From an uncultured Gammaproteobacteria bacterium (GTDB lineage Bacteria; Pseudomonadota; Gammaproteobacteria; Pseudomonadales; Pseudohongiellaceae): 64,000 nucleotides of DNA. The translations under genes and the position numbers were made by a program. The stretch covers positions 240,448 to 304,447 of the forward strand of contig CAJXUA010000002.1 of the NCBI GenBank assembly GCA_913060695.1, given 5' to 3'. The first letter of the stretch is position 1, and every line of letters begins with the position of its first letter. This document shows, one piece after another, positions 33,804-44,200 of the stretch. Under the pieces are notes generated by a model that saw only the letters and a list, made by a program, of their open reading frames with translations, made no database searches and was not told where the DNA came from.

Positions 33804-36191
33804 TTAACTACCCAAGCGATAACGTAGTTTGAGCACCCAGTTGTCGACGACTTCTTCCTGCCACGCGTTCACGAATAGCCCTAGGTAGTCATCCTGGAAG
33901 TCTCGGGCCAGATTGCCGCCTCGGCTATACACGAAAAACAAATCGGACAATGGCGCAATCTCCCAGCGATAACGCGCCTGAAAACTCATGCGACTAACGT
34001 TGAAGTCATCGGGCGTTGTCGTGGTCTTACCCGTGTTGATAAGCTCATCTACGCTATTCGGATTGACTTGATAGAACTCTTTCTCGACGGCCTTGATGCC
34101 GGTCCATTGCAGGCTGAAACGCAGCTGTTGCTTAGCGTTGATGAAATAATCCATATTCAGCCTCGGCGCCCATTCATTGGACTCGAAAGTCGTCATGCGG
34201 CCACTGCCTTGATGAATAAGCCAGCCGTCAGAGTCCGTGTGGCGCAGATTTGTCTCGAGCACGAAGCGATCGTTGGGCTGCCAGGTGATGCCGCCGAAAT
34301 ACTGCATTCTCAGGTCACCCAGATCCTCCTGACCCGCATTTACGCCGGCGTTGACAGAGAGTGGTCGCGACCTGTCACTGTTCCAATTCAAATCGAGGCC
34401 CCATTGATCTGCAGTCCTGAAAGATCCATTACCGCGACTCAGGCGATCGTCCACTTTTTCAGGGAAAAAGCGCAGCTGGGTAAACACCGAGGAATTATCA
34501 TTGAAGCTCAGACTCTGACTTCCGAATACTCCCAAGCGCACCGGCCGCCCGGCCGTATTCCATTGGTTTATAAACATCAATGCGCGATTGCGTGAGCGAA
34601 TCCCCTCGATATTGGACTCGGAAACACTGTAGCGATAGTCCATCTGCATCAGGTCATTGCGCTGCAGGAAGCCGATGTCATTTAGATCCACGGTATCATC
34701 GAAATAGGTGCCGGTGACTGTGTGCTGAACGCCTCGGCTAGGACGGTAGTCCAGGTCGAAATAGGCACCGTTACCAGTAACATCCTCGACATCACTACGC
34801 ACCAACTGTCCATCAACCTCCCAACGAGTATCCGCAGAGAAGTAATGCATATCCACGCCATTGACCATGGCTTCGTTATCCGGGTGTGTGAGATAGCTCC
34901 CAAACCACCCCATGCTGCGCCGCCCGCCTATGCTAGTGTCCTCGTAGAGTAGTCGAGCGATCGCGTAGTCGCGCCCCTGCGCCTCCAGATGCACTCTAGA
35001 GCCATCGTCGCGTGTGCCTGCGATTGTGGAGTCGTCCTCGGCGGCCAGCAAGCTGCCATAGCGCCAATTGCCCGACTGTCCGGTGAGCTTCAAGGCCCCC
35101 AGCAGGTCGCTGGGGCGACTCAAGTCCGTTGGCACTACCGTGACATCGCTGGGCACGTCATAGCTTGCCTGCCTGCCGATTCTGCGCGTATTGAGCAGAG
35201 TTGTGGGGCTACCTCGCCCACCACCGTCTCGGGGCGAGGTGTTGAAAACATCTTGCCCTTCAAGAAAGAAGGAGCGCTTCTCTTCGAAGAAGGTCTCGAA
35301 CGCGCCTAGATTCACAACTACGTCGTCGGACTCTACCGTGCCGAAGTCGGGATTCAAGGTTGCGGATAACTGCAGGTTCGACGATGGTCGCCAATACACA
35401 TCGGCACCCACGCGATACTGAGTCTCGTCCTTAGTGTCGTCGAAGGTGGCGGAGCTATAGGGATAGAAGGTGAATTGAGTGGCAGGGTTGACGCCACTGA
35501 GCTCGTATTTCTGGAAGCCAGAGAGGTAGGTGCCACCGGTATTAGGCAGAGCCGGCCAAGACCAAGTCTCGGCCATCCCCGCCACCATGCGCTCCGTGTA
35601 CAGGCCGATACGACGCGTCTCTCCGCTCTGGGGCAGCGACATCATGGACCAGGGAATAAAGTACTCGGCAACCCAGCCGTCTTCTACCTCACGCGTAACC
35701 GCATCCCAAGGACCATCCCACTGCCGGTTAATCTGTCGCTCGGGTAGGATTGTGCCATCGGAGAAAGTGCCCCCTAGATTGATGCGCAGGAAATAGCCGT
35801 AGAGGCCCTCTCCCGACGGGTCCACGGACAGGACGAAACCGTCGCGTTGCACACCGGAATCTCTGGAACTCATCCTGGCCACTAGGGTGTCTGGGTCCTG
35901 GTAGTTCATAACCCCTACGTAAAGACCTCGGGAGTTATAGAAAATTTTCGTGTGGGTTTCTAGCGATGACGGAACAAGTGTATCGGGTTGAATGACGCGC
36001 ATATCGTCGATAATTGGAACCCGCTGCCAGGCCGGCTCATCAAGAACGCCATCTAGCGTAATTTGCGCTTCGTTCTGCGGGATTCGCGTCAGCGCTGGGG
36101 CACGTTCATTCTCTTGGGCAACAAGGCCATGAGCTAAGGATAGGGAGAGCGACAAGATGACGCTACCCTTAAGCAAAGGGGACTGGGACAT
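33804..36191 (-). CDS. DUF5916 outer-membrane-type protein with CBM9-like N-terminal domain (copy 2)
   Basis: 795 residues, signal peptide ending GLVAQE. N-terminal CBM9-like sandwich (ITLDGVLDEPAWQRVP, FYNSRGLYVGVMNYQDPDT, DGWVAEYFIPWSMM) and DUF5916 barrel-like region (LNPDFGTVESDDVVVNLGAFETFFEEKRSFFL), closing with WVLKLRYRLGS. Same architecture as the protein at 19499-21721, but the two are clearly diverged, so not a recent duplication. Probable outer-membrane ligand-binding or channel protein, function not established. Monocistronic in appearance; the GDPD gene starts 93 bases downstream on the same strand. Confidence 0.86.
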   Translation of the reverse strand: MSQSPLLKGSVILSLSLSLAHGLVAQENERAPALTRIPQNEAQITLDGVLDEPAWQRVPIIDDMRVIQPDTLVPSSLETHTKIFYNSRGLYVGVMNYQDPDTLVARMSSRDSGVQRDGFVLSVDPSGEGLYGYFLRINLGGTFSDGTILPERQINRQWDGPWDAVTREVEDGWVAEYFIPWSMMSLPQSGETRRIGLYTERMVAGMAETWSWPALPNTGGTYLSGFQKYELSGVNPATQFTFYPYSSATFDDTKDETQYRVGADVYWRPSSNLQLSATLNPDFGTVESDDVVVNLGAFETFFEEKRSFFLEGQDVFNTSPRDGGGRGSPTTLLNTRRIGRQASYDVPSDVTVVPTDLSRPSDLLGALKLTGQSGNWRYGSLLAAEDDSTIAGTRDDGSRVHLEAQGRDYAIARLLYEDTSIGGRRSMGWFGSYLTHPDNEAMVNGVDMHYFSADTRWEVDGQLVRSDVEDVTGNGAYFDLDYRPSRGVQHTVTGTYFDDTVDLNDIGFLQRNDLMQMDYRYSVSESNIEGIRSRNRALMFINQWNTAGRPVRLGVFGSQSLSFNDNSSVFTQLRFFPEKVDDRLSRGNGSFRTADQWGLDLNWNSDRSRPLSVNAGVNAGQEDLGDLRMQYFGGITWQPNDRFVLETNLRHTDSDGWLIHQGSGRMTTFESNEWAPRLNMDYFINAKQQLRFSLQWTGIKAVEKEFYQVNPNSVDELINTGKTTTTPDDFNVSRMSFQARYRWEIAPLSDLFFVYSRGGNLARDFQDDYLGLFVNAWQEEVVDNWVLKLRYRLGS

Positions 36192-36404
36192 TGGACTACA
36201 CTCATTATTGTAATTTTTTTAGCTATGGCGCGCAGGCAGCCTTAATAGCGAGCGCTAACAGTATGTTACAAGCGCGCCACTCGCAAGCACTGCCACAATT
36301 CATCACAATTGTTCGGCGAAATGCCACGATTAGCGCATTTAAGGGACGCAGGGCGAGAGTTTAATGGGCACTCGTTATTTCCTAATTCAACTAGCGAGCC
36401 CTAT

Positions 36405-36554
36405 ATGAGAGTTTTTAGACGACGCTACAATCCCATCTTCATCGAAGAGGACTATCAATACCGCAATCGACGCGGCGGACTACTGCAGAAAACCCTCTTC
36501 ATTCTAATTACCTTCGGCGTAGTGATTTCAGCCCTATACTTCCTCATTCAATAG
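36405..36554 (+). CDS. Small single-helix membrane protein
   Basis: Open frame of 49 residues from ATG 36405, the most likely of several in-frame starts; a longer one begins at 36309. A basic, tyrosine-rich N-terminal part (MRVFRRRYNPIFIEEDYQY) is followed by a single hydrophobic helix (TLFILITFGVVISALYFLI) at the very end. No family is recognised. The ribosome site is weak and no partner lies on its strand; it fills the gap between a divergent DUF5916 gene and a convergent peptidase gene. It may be real but could be chance. Confidence 0.45.
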   Translation: MRVFRRRYNPIFIEEDYQYRNRRGGLLQKTLFILITFGVVISALYFLIQ

Positions 36555-36570
36555 TCCGGGTCGCGCGTTT

Positions 36571-39500
36571 TTAGCGCGCCTGCAACTGTACCTCGACCTC
36601 TATTTGTTGCTCTCCTCGCCTAATCTGCAGGAGCACCCTATCGCCAGGCGCAGACTCGCGAATGAAATTCGAATACTCTTGCAAACTAGTAATCGGCACT
36701 CCATCGAATTCGAGTAGTACATCCCCCGCCTGCAAGCCCGCAAGTTCGGCCGCACCACCCGGGGTAACTCCGGATATCTGCACACCTTCACCGCTGTAGT
36801 CGAACTCGGGCACGGAGCCCAGAGAGGCACTGCGCGCCCCACTACTGGCTGCCGCTTCGCGTAGCGGTGCATTATCTAGAGTGACCCGCAGTGGCTGATC
36901 GCGGCCCGCTAAGTACACAATGGCCTCCTCCACCCACAGCGCGATGTCGGACATGCCATTGAGATCAAGTTTATCGAGTGTATCGCTGCCAAGATGGTAG
37001 TCGCCGTGCAGTCCGCTGAAGAGATGGATGGCAGGAATTCCAGCCTCTAGGAAGCTGACATGGTCGCTGCCCGCAATATCTTGTGCAGGAAACTGTGACG
37101 GCACGCCAATGGTGAAACCAATGCCTTGTGCCATGAAGGGCCATTCATAGGCGCTGCCACTGCCGAAGATCTCTAGGGAGCGACCCTCGAGCCGACCAAC
37201 GCTGTCGAGATTGACCATCGCAAAGAGGTTTTCAGTTTCGAATGGAGCTGGGGGTGTAGCGACGAAGTGTTCAGAGCCCAGCAGCCCAGACTCCTCCCCA
37301 GTGAAGGCAACAAACAGGATAGGCCGCAGCCCTGTGAAGGAGTTGTGGAGTCGCTTTGCCACCTCCAATAAGATTGCGACCCCTGAAGCATTGTCATCCG
37401 CACCAGGATAAAGAGTTCTAGCTGACCCGGCTTGTGCCTGTACTCCTAAATGATCGTAGTGCGCCCCCAGAACAATCGGAGCCTCACTAAAGCGCTCATC
37501 GCTGCCCGGCAACAGGCCGATAATATTGCTCAGCGTGACTTGCTGCCCGCTCTCCAAAGTCTGAACCCAAGTGTCGCGGTACTGCCCCTGCGGCGCCTCT
37601 AGGCCGATCGCCGCGAACTGTTCCTCTATATACTGAGCCGCGCGCTCGATGCCCTGCGAGCCGATTCCACGACCCTCCATGTTTGGTGCTACAAGCGTCT
37701 CCACATGACTCGATAGCGCGCTGGGCAAATACTTGGGAGGCAAAACCGCTAGAGGCGCTACATGAGGCAAAAGAGCAAGCTTACTGTCTGGCGCAAGACC
37801 CGGCTTATACCAGAGCAAGGGCGAATCAGGGCTCTCCCACTGTCCCTTCACATCGTTAGTCGGTTCACTGCCTACGAAACTGAGATAGGAATACTTCCCA
37901 TAGTGAGGCAACTTCTCCGTAAGCCCCGGCATTGCCTGTGCAGAATCCGCATGGATCCAGCCTATCGTTAACTCTGGATTATCTGGGTGGCTCGCAGTAA
38001 GAACCGTACTGCGATTGCTATAGGGCAGCTCGCTGCCCAACATCGACAGGCCTGCTTCTGAGAAGCGCACGCCGTAGTAAGCAACCGCATCCTCGACTAT
38101 GGACATGGCCGGGTTATTGCGCCCTAGTACCCACACCGATTGATCGGCGGGGAGCATACGAAAATCTTCCGCCATCACAATATCCACATCAACGCCTGAG
38201 TCCGCACTAAAGAACTGCGCCATCTCTATCCACAATTCGCGATTATCGATGGGCACTACAAATTGGATGCGCTCCGCGCCGAACATCTGCCGAATCGTTG
38301 GCGGCATCTCGGCGATATCCAAGCGTCGGAAGACGTCGAAATAGGGGTCTACTACGACCCCTTGTAGCGCCCCGTAATTCTCTATCGAGAGACTAGCTTC
38401 CCGCGCACTCATATCGATCTCGACGATCTGTGCTTCCTCCTCGCCCTCATAATAGAGTGCAACAGGCACCTTCAACACATAGGGAGCTGCCACTTGAGTT
38501 TGTCGAAGCTGCACTCGCGCGCGCCCATTATCCAGCGATGTTACCTGTACCGCCAACTCAGGAGCGCCGACTCGTTCCACCCATTGCGCGAAGAAAGCGC
38601 GCAAATCCTTGCCGCTTGCACGAGAAAAAATGGTTTCGATGTCGGCATAGGAGGTGCGCGTGAACTGCCTCTGCGAATAGAGCTTCCGTAGTGTATCGAG
38701 GAACAACTCATCGCCCAGCTCTATTCGCAGCATATGCCACAGCATTAACGTCTTGCCATAACCTACAGCTTGGGATGCGGCGGAGTTTCGAGAAGTGAAA
38801 TCCCGCAAAGGAAAGTCCGCGCTCTCACTGACAGCACTGCGGTAACGCCCGAGCATATCCTTGCGATACTCCGGCCCAGCCGCGTTCATCTCTTGGAACA
38901 GGTGATCGGCGAGATAGGCGGTTAGGCCTTCACTCCAATTGCCAGTTTCATAATCGGGGTACACCGAGTTGCCCCACCAATTATGAAGGATCTCGTGGGG
39001 ATAGGAAGACTCAAGGATGAAGGGGAAACGAATGATCTGCTCCCCGAGAAGCGTAAACGATGGCATACCATAGCCGCTCTCCCAGAAATTCTCTACCAAG
39101 GCAAACTTACTAAAGGGATACTCGCCCAGCAATGGTTCGTACAGAGCAAGATAACGAGCGGTAGCATCCAGATAACGAGTCGCGAGATTCGGGTCTGGCG
39201 CTCGTAGATAGGCAAACATCTCGACGCCGTCACTTTCTGACCGATAAGTCGTGAAATCGGCGGCCACTAAATAGACCTCTTCCATCGCCTGATCGCTACG
39301 CCAAGCGTTAGGCCCAATTGCATCACCTTGACTTACGGCGCTCCACTGCAATGCTGGCGCGTCAAACTGCACTTCAAGCTCGAAACTCATTAAGCCCAAT
39401 TGAAAATCCGCGAGCCAAACACTGCTGTGGTCTAGGTACACACCCTGCTCAGAGATGATGCCGGTGGTAGAGGAGAAGCTCTGCGCATATTCTGCACTGC

Positions 39501-39885
39501 GTTGCTGCGCGTCGCTATTGATAGTGCCCGCATAGTCCAATGCGATTGGTACTGGAGCATCGTCGAATATGATTCTGTAACGCGTGCTTGCGGCTAAGTC
39601 ACGGCCATCTTCGGTGGCCGCCTCTCCCTCCTTATCGAGGGCGACTATTGAATAGCCCTGGCCCACGAACGAGCTTAGCTGCAACTGTGTATTGAGATCG
39701 AACTCGACCCCTGCGCTCGCATCGATACCGCTAGGCAGGGTAATAATGTCAGAGACCGCAAGCCTATTCTCAGTAGGGGACAGTGTCACATTCACGTCGT
39801 GATGAAGAGTGCTCTGAGCGCTTGCACTGAGACTAAAAATGCCCATCAAGATCACGACTATAATTTTAGCAAGCACATCGTTCAT
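36571..39885 (-). CDS. Exported double peptidase: M1 aminopeptidase-like plus M28 peptidase plus PDZ
   Basis: Start taken at ATG 39885 (signal peptide ending SASAQ). About 1104 residues. Part 1 (about 20-560) is an M1-type gluzincin: HEILHNWWGN (His297, Glu298, His301) and Glu319 in NWSEGLTAY, the expected HEXXH-18-E spacing. A mid part (about 560-700) has no clear motifs. Part 2 (about 700-970) is an M28 zinc aminopeptidase with GAHYDHLG, GADDNASGVA, FTGEESGLLGSEHF, VNLDSVGR and a late His (SGLHGDYHLGS). The last 90 residues form a PDZ domain (GVQISGVTPGGAAELAGLQAGDVLLEF). It probably trims peptides in the periplasm. It lies 37 bases after a propeller lipoprotein gene, likely one operon. Confidence 0.9.
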   Translation of the reverse strand: MNDVLAKIIVVILMGIFSLSASAQSTLHHDVNVTLSPTENRLAVSDIITLPSGIDASAGVEFDLNTQLQLSSFVGQGYSIVALDKEGEAATEDGRDLAASTRYRIIFDDAPVPIALDYAGTINSDAQQRSAEYAQSFSSTTGIISEQGVYLDHSSVWLADFQLGLMSFELEVQFDAPALQWSAVSQGDAIGPNAWRSDQAMEEVYLVAADFTTYRSESDGVEMFAYLRAPDPNLATRYLDATARYLALYEPLLGEYPFSKFALVENFWESGYGMPSFTLLGEQIIRFPFILESSYPHEILHNWWGNSVYPDYETGNWSEGLTAYLADHLFQEMNAAGPEYRKDMLGRYRSAVSESADFPLRDFTSRNSAASQAVGYGKTLMLWHMLRIELGDELFLDTLRKLYSQRQFTRTSYADIETIFSRASGKDLRAFFAQWVERVGAPELAVQVTSLDNGRARVQLRQTQVAAPYVLKVPVALYYEGEEEAQIVEIDMSAREASLSIENYGALQGVVVDPYFDVFRRLDIAEMPPTIRQMFGAERIQFVVPIDNRELWIEMAQFFSADSGVDVDIVMAEDFRMLPADQSVWVLGRNNPAMSIVEDAVAYYGVRFSEAGLSMLGSELPYSNRSTVLTASHPDNPELTIGWIHADSAQAMPGLTEKLPHYGKYSYLSFVGSEPTNDVKGQWESPDSPLLWYKPGLAPDSKLALLPHVAPLAVLPPKYLPSALSSHVETLVAPNMEGRGIGSQGIERAAQYIEEQFAAIGLEAPQGQYRDTWVQTLESGQQVTLSNIIGLLPGSDERFSEAPIVLGAHYDHLGVQAQAGSARTLYPGADDNASGVAILLEVAKRLHNSFTGLRPILFVAFTGEESGLLGSEHFVATPPAPFETENLFAMVNLDSVGRLEGRSLEIFGSGSAYEWPFMAQGIGFTIGVPSQFPAQDIAGSDHVSFLEAGIPAIHLFSGLHGDYHLGSDTLDKLDLNGMSDIALWVEEAIVYLAGRDQPLRVTLDNAPLREAAASSGARSASLGSVPEFDYSGEGVQISGVTPGGAAELAGLQAGDVLLEFDGVPITSLQEYSNFIRESAPGDRVLLQIRRGEQQIEVEVQLQAR

Positions 39886-39922
39886 AACATTGCTCTCGGT
39901 TAGGACAGGGCACAAAACTCGC

Positions 39923-41122
39923 TCAATCTAATGACAACAATTCCAATGCACGCTCATGGTTCCAATCCGCCATGAAAATCTGCGAGCTGCCGTCTGCTGT
40001 ACGAGTGCTACTCCAGGCGAGTGAGTCGCCACTGGGAGAGAACACCGGCAGAATGTCTGTGCCATCCGTATTCGTCACGCGCACCGGCTCGTGCTCGCCA
40101 CGCGTATCGATCATGAAAAGTTCGAAGTTCGCGTGTCCGAGTACATTACTCGAATAGATAATATAGTCACCACTTGGGTGGAAGTAAGGCCCCCAGGAAA
40201 CCATCGCCGAGTCGGTAAGCTGTCGCTGATTGCGGCCATCGACATCCATCGTCCAAATTTCCGCGCTATTGCCATCTGGATTGAAACGGCGCCATACGAT
40301 TTGTTGATCGTCTGCGCTAAAGAATGGGCCGCCATCGTAACCGGGGGAGTGGGTGAGTTGGCGGATATTGCTGCCATCGGCATCCATCAGATACAGATCC
40401 ATGAAGTAGGATTTGTCGTCATCGAACAGGCGTTGCTCGGCCTGACTTAGAGGCCGCTGATAGGCCTCGCGATTCGACGCAAAAATGATTGTCTGGCCGT
40501 CCGAGGACCACGATCCTTCTGCGTCGTATCCGGGGCTATTAGTTATGTTGACGAGATCGCTTCCATCTATATTGCCCTGATAGATATCGTAATGTTCGTC
40601 ATAGTCCCAGGCGTAGGCGCGTGGCTCTGCGCTCAAGCGCATCGCGATCTCTGCTTCTTGCTTCTCCAGTGCATTTGGGTCCCCATGGGTGGAGGCGAAC
40701 AATACACTGTCTTGCAAAGGGTGGATCCAAGCGCAGGTAGTTAGCCCGATTCCGGGAGAGACGCGCGTGGTCTGCCCCGTTAGGAGGTCGCGCACAAATA
40801 TCTGATAAAAGGGATTATCCCCTTCCAGCTCGGCCTGATAAATCAGGCGATTACCGTCTGCACTGAAATAGCCCTCGCCAGAACGCTTGCCAGTAGTTAT
40901 TAGCTGCCGGGTATTGGGCAAGAGTTCGCTTTCGTATTCGGTCTCCATGCTATCTGCCACAGGGGTTTCGTAGCTAGCTGTAGCCCCCGCAGCGCCATCA
41001 ACTGTTGGCGCAGCGGGCTGCGCAGGCATTGGTGTCGAGCTAGCACTGTCTTGGCTAGAGGAGGGATTGCAGGCACTTAAAGCAATGCTGAGAGTGGTAA
41101 TCGCGAAAAGGGTTATACGCAT
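39923..41122 (-). CDS. TolB-like beta-propeller lipoprotein
   Basis: 399 residues, lipobox LSAC near residue 18. A proline/serine-rich spacer (about 20-65) is followed by a six-bladed PD40/WD40-like propeller, with repeats such as GEGYFSADGNRLIYQAE, AEGSWSSDGQTIIFASNRE, GPFFSADDQQIVWRRF, GPYFHPSGDYIIYSSN and LPVFSPSGDSLAWSS. It is periplasmic and membrane-anchored. TolB-like propellers bind peptides or partner proteins; coupling to the double peptidase suggests it may help capture or present peptides. No catalytic motif is seen. Confidence 0.86.
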   Translation of the reverse strand: MRITLFAITTLSIALSACNPSSSQDSASSTPMPAQPAAPTVDGAAGATASYETPVADSMETEYESELLPNTRQLITTGKRSGEGYFSADGNRLIYQAELEGDNPFYQIFVRDLLTGQTTRVSPGIGLTTCAWIHPLQDSVLFASTHGDPNALEKQEAEIAMRLSAEPRAYAWDYDEHYDIYQGNIDGSDLVNITNSPGYDAEGSWSSDGQTIIFASNREAYQRPLSQAEQRLFDDDKSYFMDLYLMDADGSNIRQLTHSPGYDGGPFFSADDQQIVWRRFNPDGNSAEIWTMDVDGRNQRQLTDSAMVSWGPYFHPSGDYIIYSSNVLGHANFELFMIDTRGEHEPVRVTNTDGTDILPVFSPSGDSLAWSSTRTADGSSQIFMADWNHERALELLSLD

Positions 41123-41170
41123 GGAAAGAACCGCCTCTTATTGTTTTTACATTGACTTAAACCTTAACAG

Positions 41171-41215
41171 AAAAAAGAAAGGGCCAGAACAGTAAAACCG
41201 TTCTGGCCCTTTCTT
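41171..41215 (-). terminator. Intrinsic terminator after the second TonB receptor
   Basis: Perfect 16-base stem AAGAAAGGGCCAGAAC (41175-41190) with complement at 41200-41215 and a T-run on the minus strand (41171-41176). It ends the receptor transcript before the propeller gene. Confidence 0.93.
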
Positions 41216-41241
41216 GTGTCCTAACAAAGCTTCCGCCTAGC

Positions 41242-44200
41242 TTAGAAGGCCTTGCGTAGTCCCAGCTCGAAAGTACGACCAAGTGGGTTGCCAATGCGAG
41301 GATCGTAACCTAACTCTTGACGCGACTGGGGTGGATCTTCATCTGTGAAGTTCACCACCGAGGCAGTCATAGTAGTTTCCCATGGCAAATCCACTGTGTA
41401 GTGGAAGTCATAAGTTACCCAGTCCTTACCGTTAACACCGTAGTAAGTTGGCCCAAGAGGTGTAGTCGTTCCAGTCTGGAAGCCAGACGGCGTTAACGCT
41501 GCAGCTCCTACAACGGAGCCATCAGCATTGTAGAAGCGATCGTCCTTCACGCCTCCAACATAGCCAACGTTCATGCGGAAATTATGGATGCCCGTTGAAT
41601 AGTTTGCAGACAGATTGCCGCGCCACTCCGACACTGCGTTGGCGATTGTCGCAAAATTCAAATAGCCCAGTCGATCCGCACCAGGATCTAGAATATAGCC
41701 ATCCAAGGTAGTTTCTGTGAACTCGAACTTGGTGATTTTCGTGGCGGTGAGATTGAAGCTCAGGTCGCCATTGAAGATCGGGAAGCTATAGGTAGATTGA
41801 ATATCGAAACCCTCGGTCAACTGCCCGGGCCCGTTACCATAGGCCGTACGAATTGACGCGAAGTCGTTAGCAGTTGTTACACCTTGCACACAGCTGCCGT
41901 TGAATACCACACGGCCAGCCAGAGGGTGAGAACAATCTGCCAACGCAGTACCATTACGCGGAACGGTTCCAGAACCCGTTGGCGAAATGCTGAACACAGC
42001 GTTGGCAATCTGGTTTGCGGAAGCAAGTAGCGCAAGCTCCTTCTCCGTTTCTATGTTGAAGAAGTCTACGATCAGACGGAAACGGCTACTATCGGTAAAG
42101 CCTTGGGATTGCCAGATCGCGCCAGCGCCCCAAACAGTCGCTGTTTCAGGCTCGATACCCGTTTCGGTGACCGTTTGCGCGCCCCTCCAGTTACCACCGG
42201 CAATCGTGTAGCTATTAGTGCCATTGTTAACTTCGCCTGGAATTACTCCGGCGCCAGGGGCCTGATAGTTGGTACCGTAGGAGCTGCGGAAAGATAGATT
42301 ATCAGTGGCATCCCACTTACCCGATACTTTGTAAACCGTGGCATCAAGACCGCCCGAGAACTCCTCGTAACGCACTGCCGTTGATAGGTATAGAGAGTCG
42401 AGTATCGGTAAGCTCAGCTCGCCGAAAACGGAGCGTTGATCCTGCTCTGTAGCATCGGGAATATTCGTCCCAAAGAACTGGAATGGACCTGGGCCATCGG
42501 GCGTACAGCCATTGTAGAGTGGATCGGTAGGATCTCGTGGCACCTGCCCCTCAGAGGCAGGCCACTGACAGAGTTGACCTCCGTTATACAGGGGGTCAGA
42601 CACCGTTTCGCGGTTCTCGGTTTTACGCCATTGAGCACCCGCGCCCCAGCCTACATTTCCGCCTGGAAGTGATACGCCAGTCTCGCCACTTAACACGAAG
42701 TCCAACGTCGCGTTCCAGTTTGTGTCCCGCTGCGCGCGATCGTTGAAGAGCCAGCGAATCAAGTCATCTGGATTTTCTGCGCCAGCAACATAACTCGGAT
42801 TGCTCAAGCCAAGAACAGGCTGTCCTTTGAAGTTCGAGGCGAAGGGGTTATACCACTGACAACCATTCTGTCCGGCCAACGCCGCGTTCTGAGTTCCGAA
42901 GCGCTGCGGGTCTAGATCGGGAGCACTACAATTTGCCCCACCAAAACCATTCAAAGCCTCCTGAACTCTGTACAGCATCATGTCAGGGCTGTCTGAGTAC
43001 AGATTCGACTGGTTATAGGTCAGGCCCAAATCGTAGCTGATGCTGTCGTTGAGATCGCCATCAAAGCCGGTAGATATGTGGAGAAACTTATTACGAATAT
43101 CACTAGGAGTACTGTACTTACCTCCTTCGGCGAAAGTGTCCAAGCCGCCATGGGCGAAGGCGCGATAGGTAACCGGCGTAAAACCCTGAGTAAAGGCATA
43201 CGCGGGGTTGCTAGCGAAACCCGTGCGGTTTGCGAAATCCGCAACAAAGGGATTATTTTTCGGAGCATAGATCTGGTAGGTAGCACCACCATGAATCGCA
43301 GGACCACGAATCACTGGCTGCGAAGGTGAACCGTACTGATAGGGCGTATCCACCATTGAATATGCAGTACGAAGATAGAAATTCATGCTGTCACTCATTT
43401 CGGTATTGATCTGTCCGTAAAGCCTGTAGATGTCATTATCCGAGACGAGATTGTAGTAGGGGATATAGTTATATGCGCATGTATAGCTATTGATATAACT
43501 ACCACCCACTGCCTCACAGGAGCTTTGCGTGAAATCAGAGACGATACCCCCTGTTGGGTTGCCCCAGTCTCCAGCACCTGTGCTCGAGGCTGGATTATAG
43601 ACCTGCTCTGCTGGAAGCGCCCCGCGTGGCAACCATCCTGCGAGGTTAGTGAGTGTTGACCACGGAGCTGGGTTAACGCCATAGGGGAGGCTTGTGAAGC
43701 TACGCTCCTTGGCGTCTAACCTAGAACGGTGCTCCCACTGCGCGGCGAATAATACGTCCGAGTTTTCAGTGCTAAAACCAGCCAAAACGCTGCCATTGTA
43801 GTCGCCATCGGAACCATCGATTCCCTTATAAGCTCCGGATACCTCCACTCCTTCGAAGTTTTCGCGGGTGATAAAGTTAACGACACCACCAGTGGCATCA
43901 GCCCCATAAGTTACGGCGGCGCCATCTTTGAGTATCTCGACTCTAGCGATTGCGGCGGACGGAATCACAGAGGTGTTCTGCGTCACTCGACGGCCATTGA
44001 ATAGAGACAGTGTTTTATCTGCGCCGATACCACGCAGGTTATAGCTAACACTGCCGGTGTTTCCAGCACCTCCGAAATAATAGGATTCGCCGTTTGTAGC
44101 GCCGGAAATACTGAGACTCTTAGCAAACTCTAAAGCAGTTGGCGAGCCGGACAGTTCCATGTCGGCAGCGGTATAAACCTCAACAGGAAGCGCTGCATCG

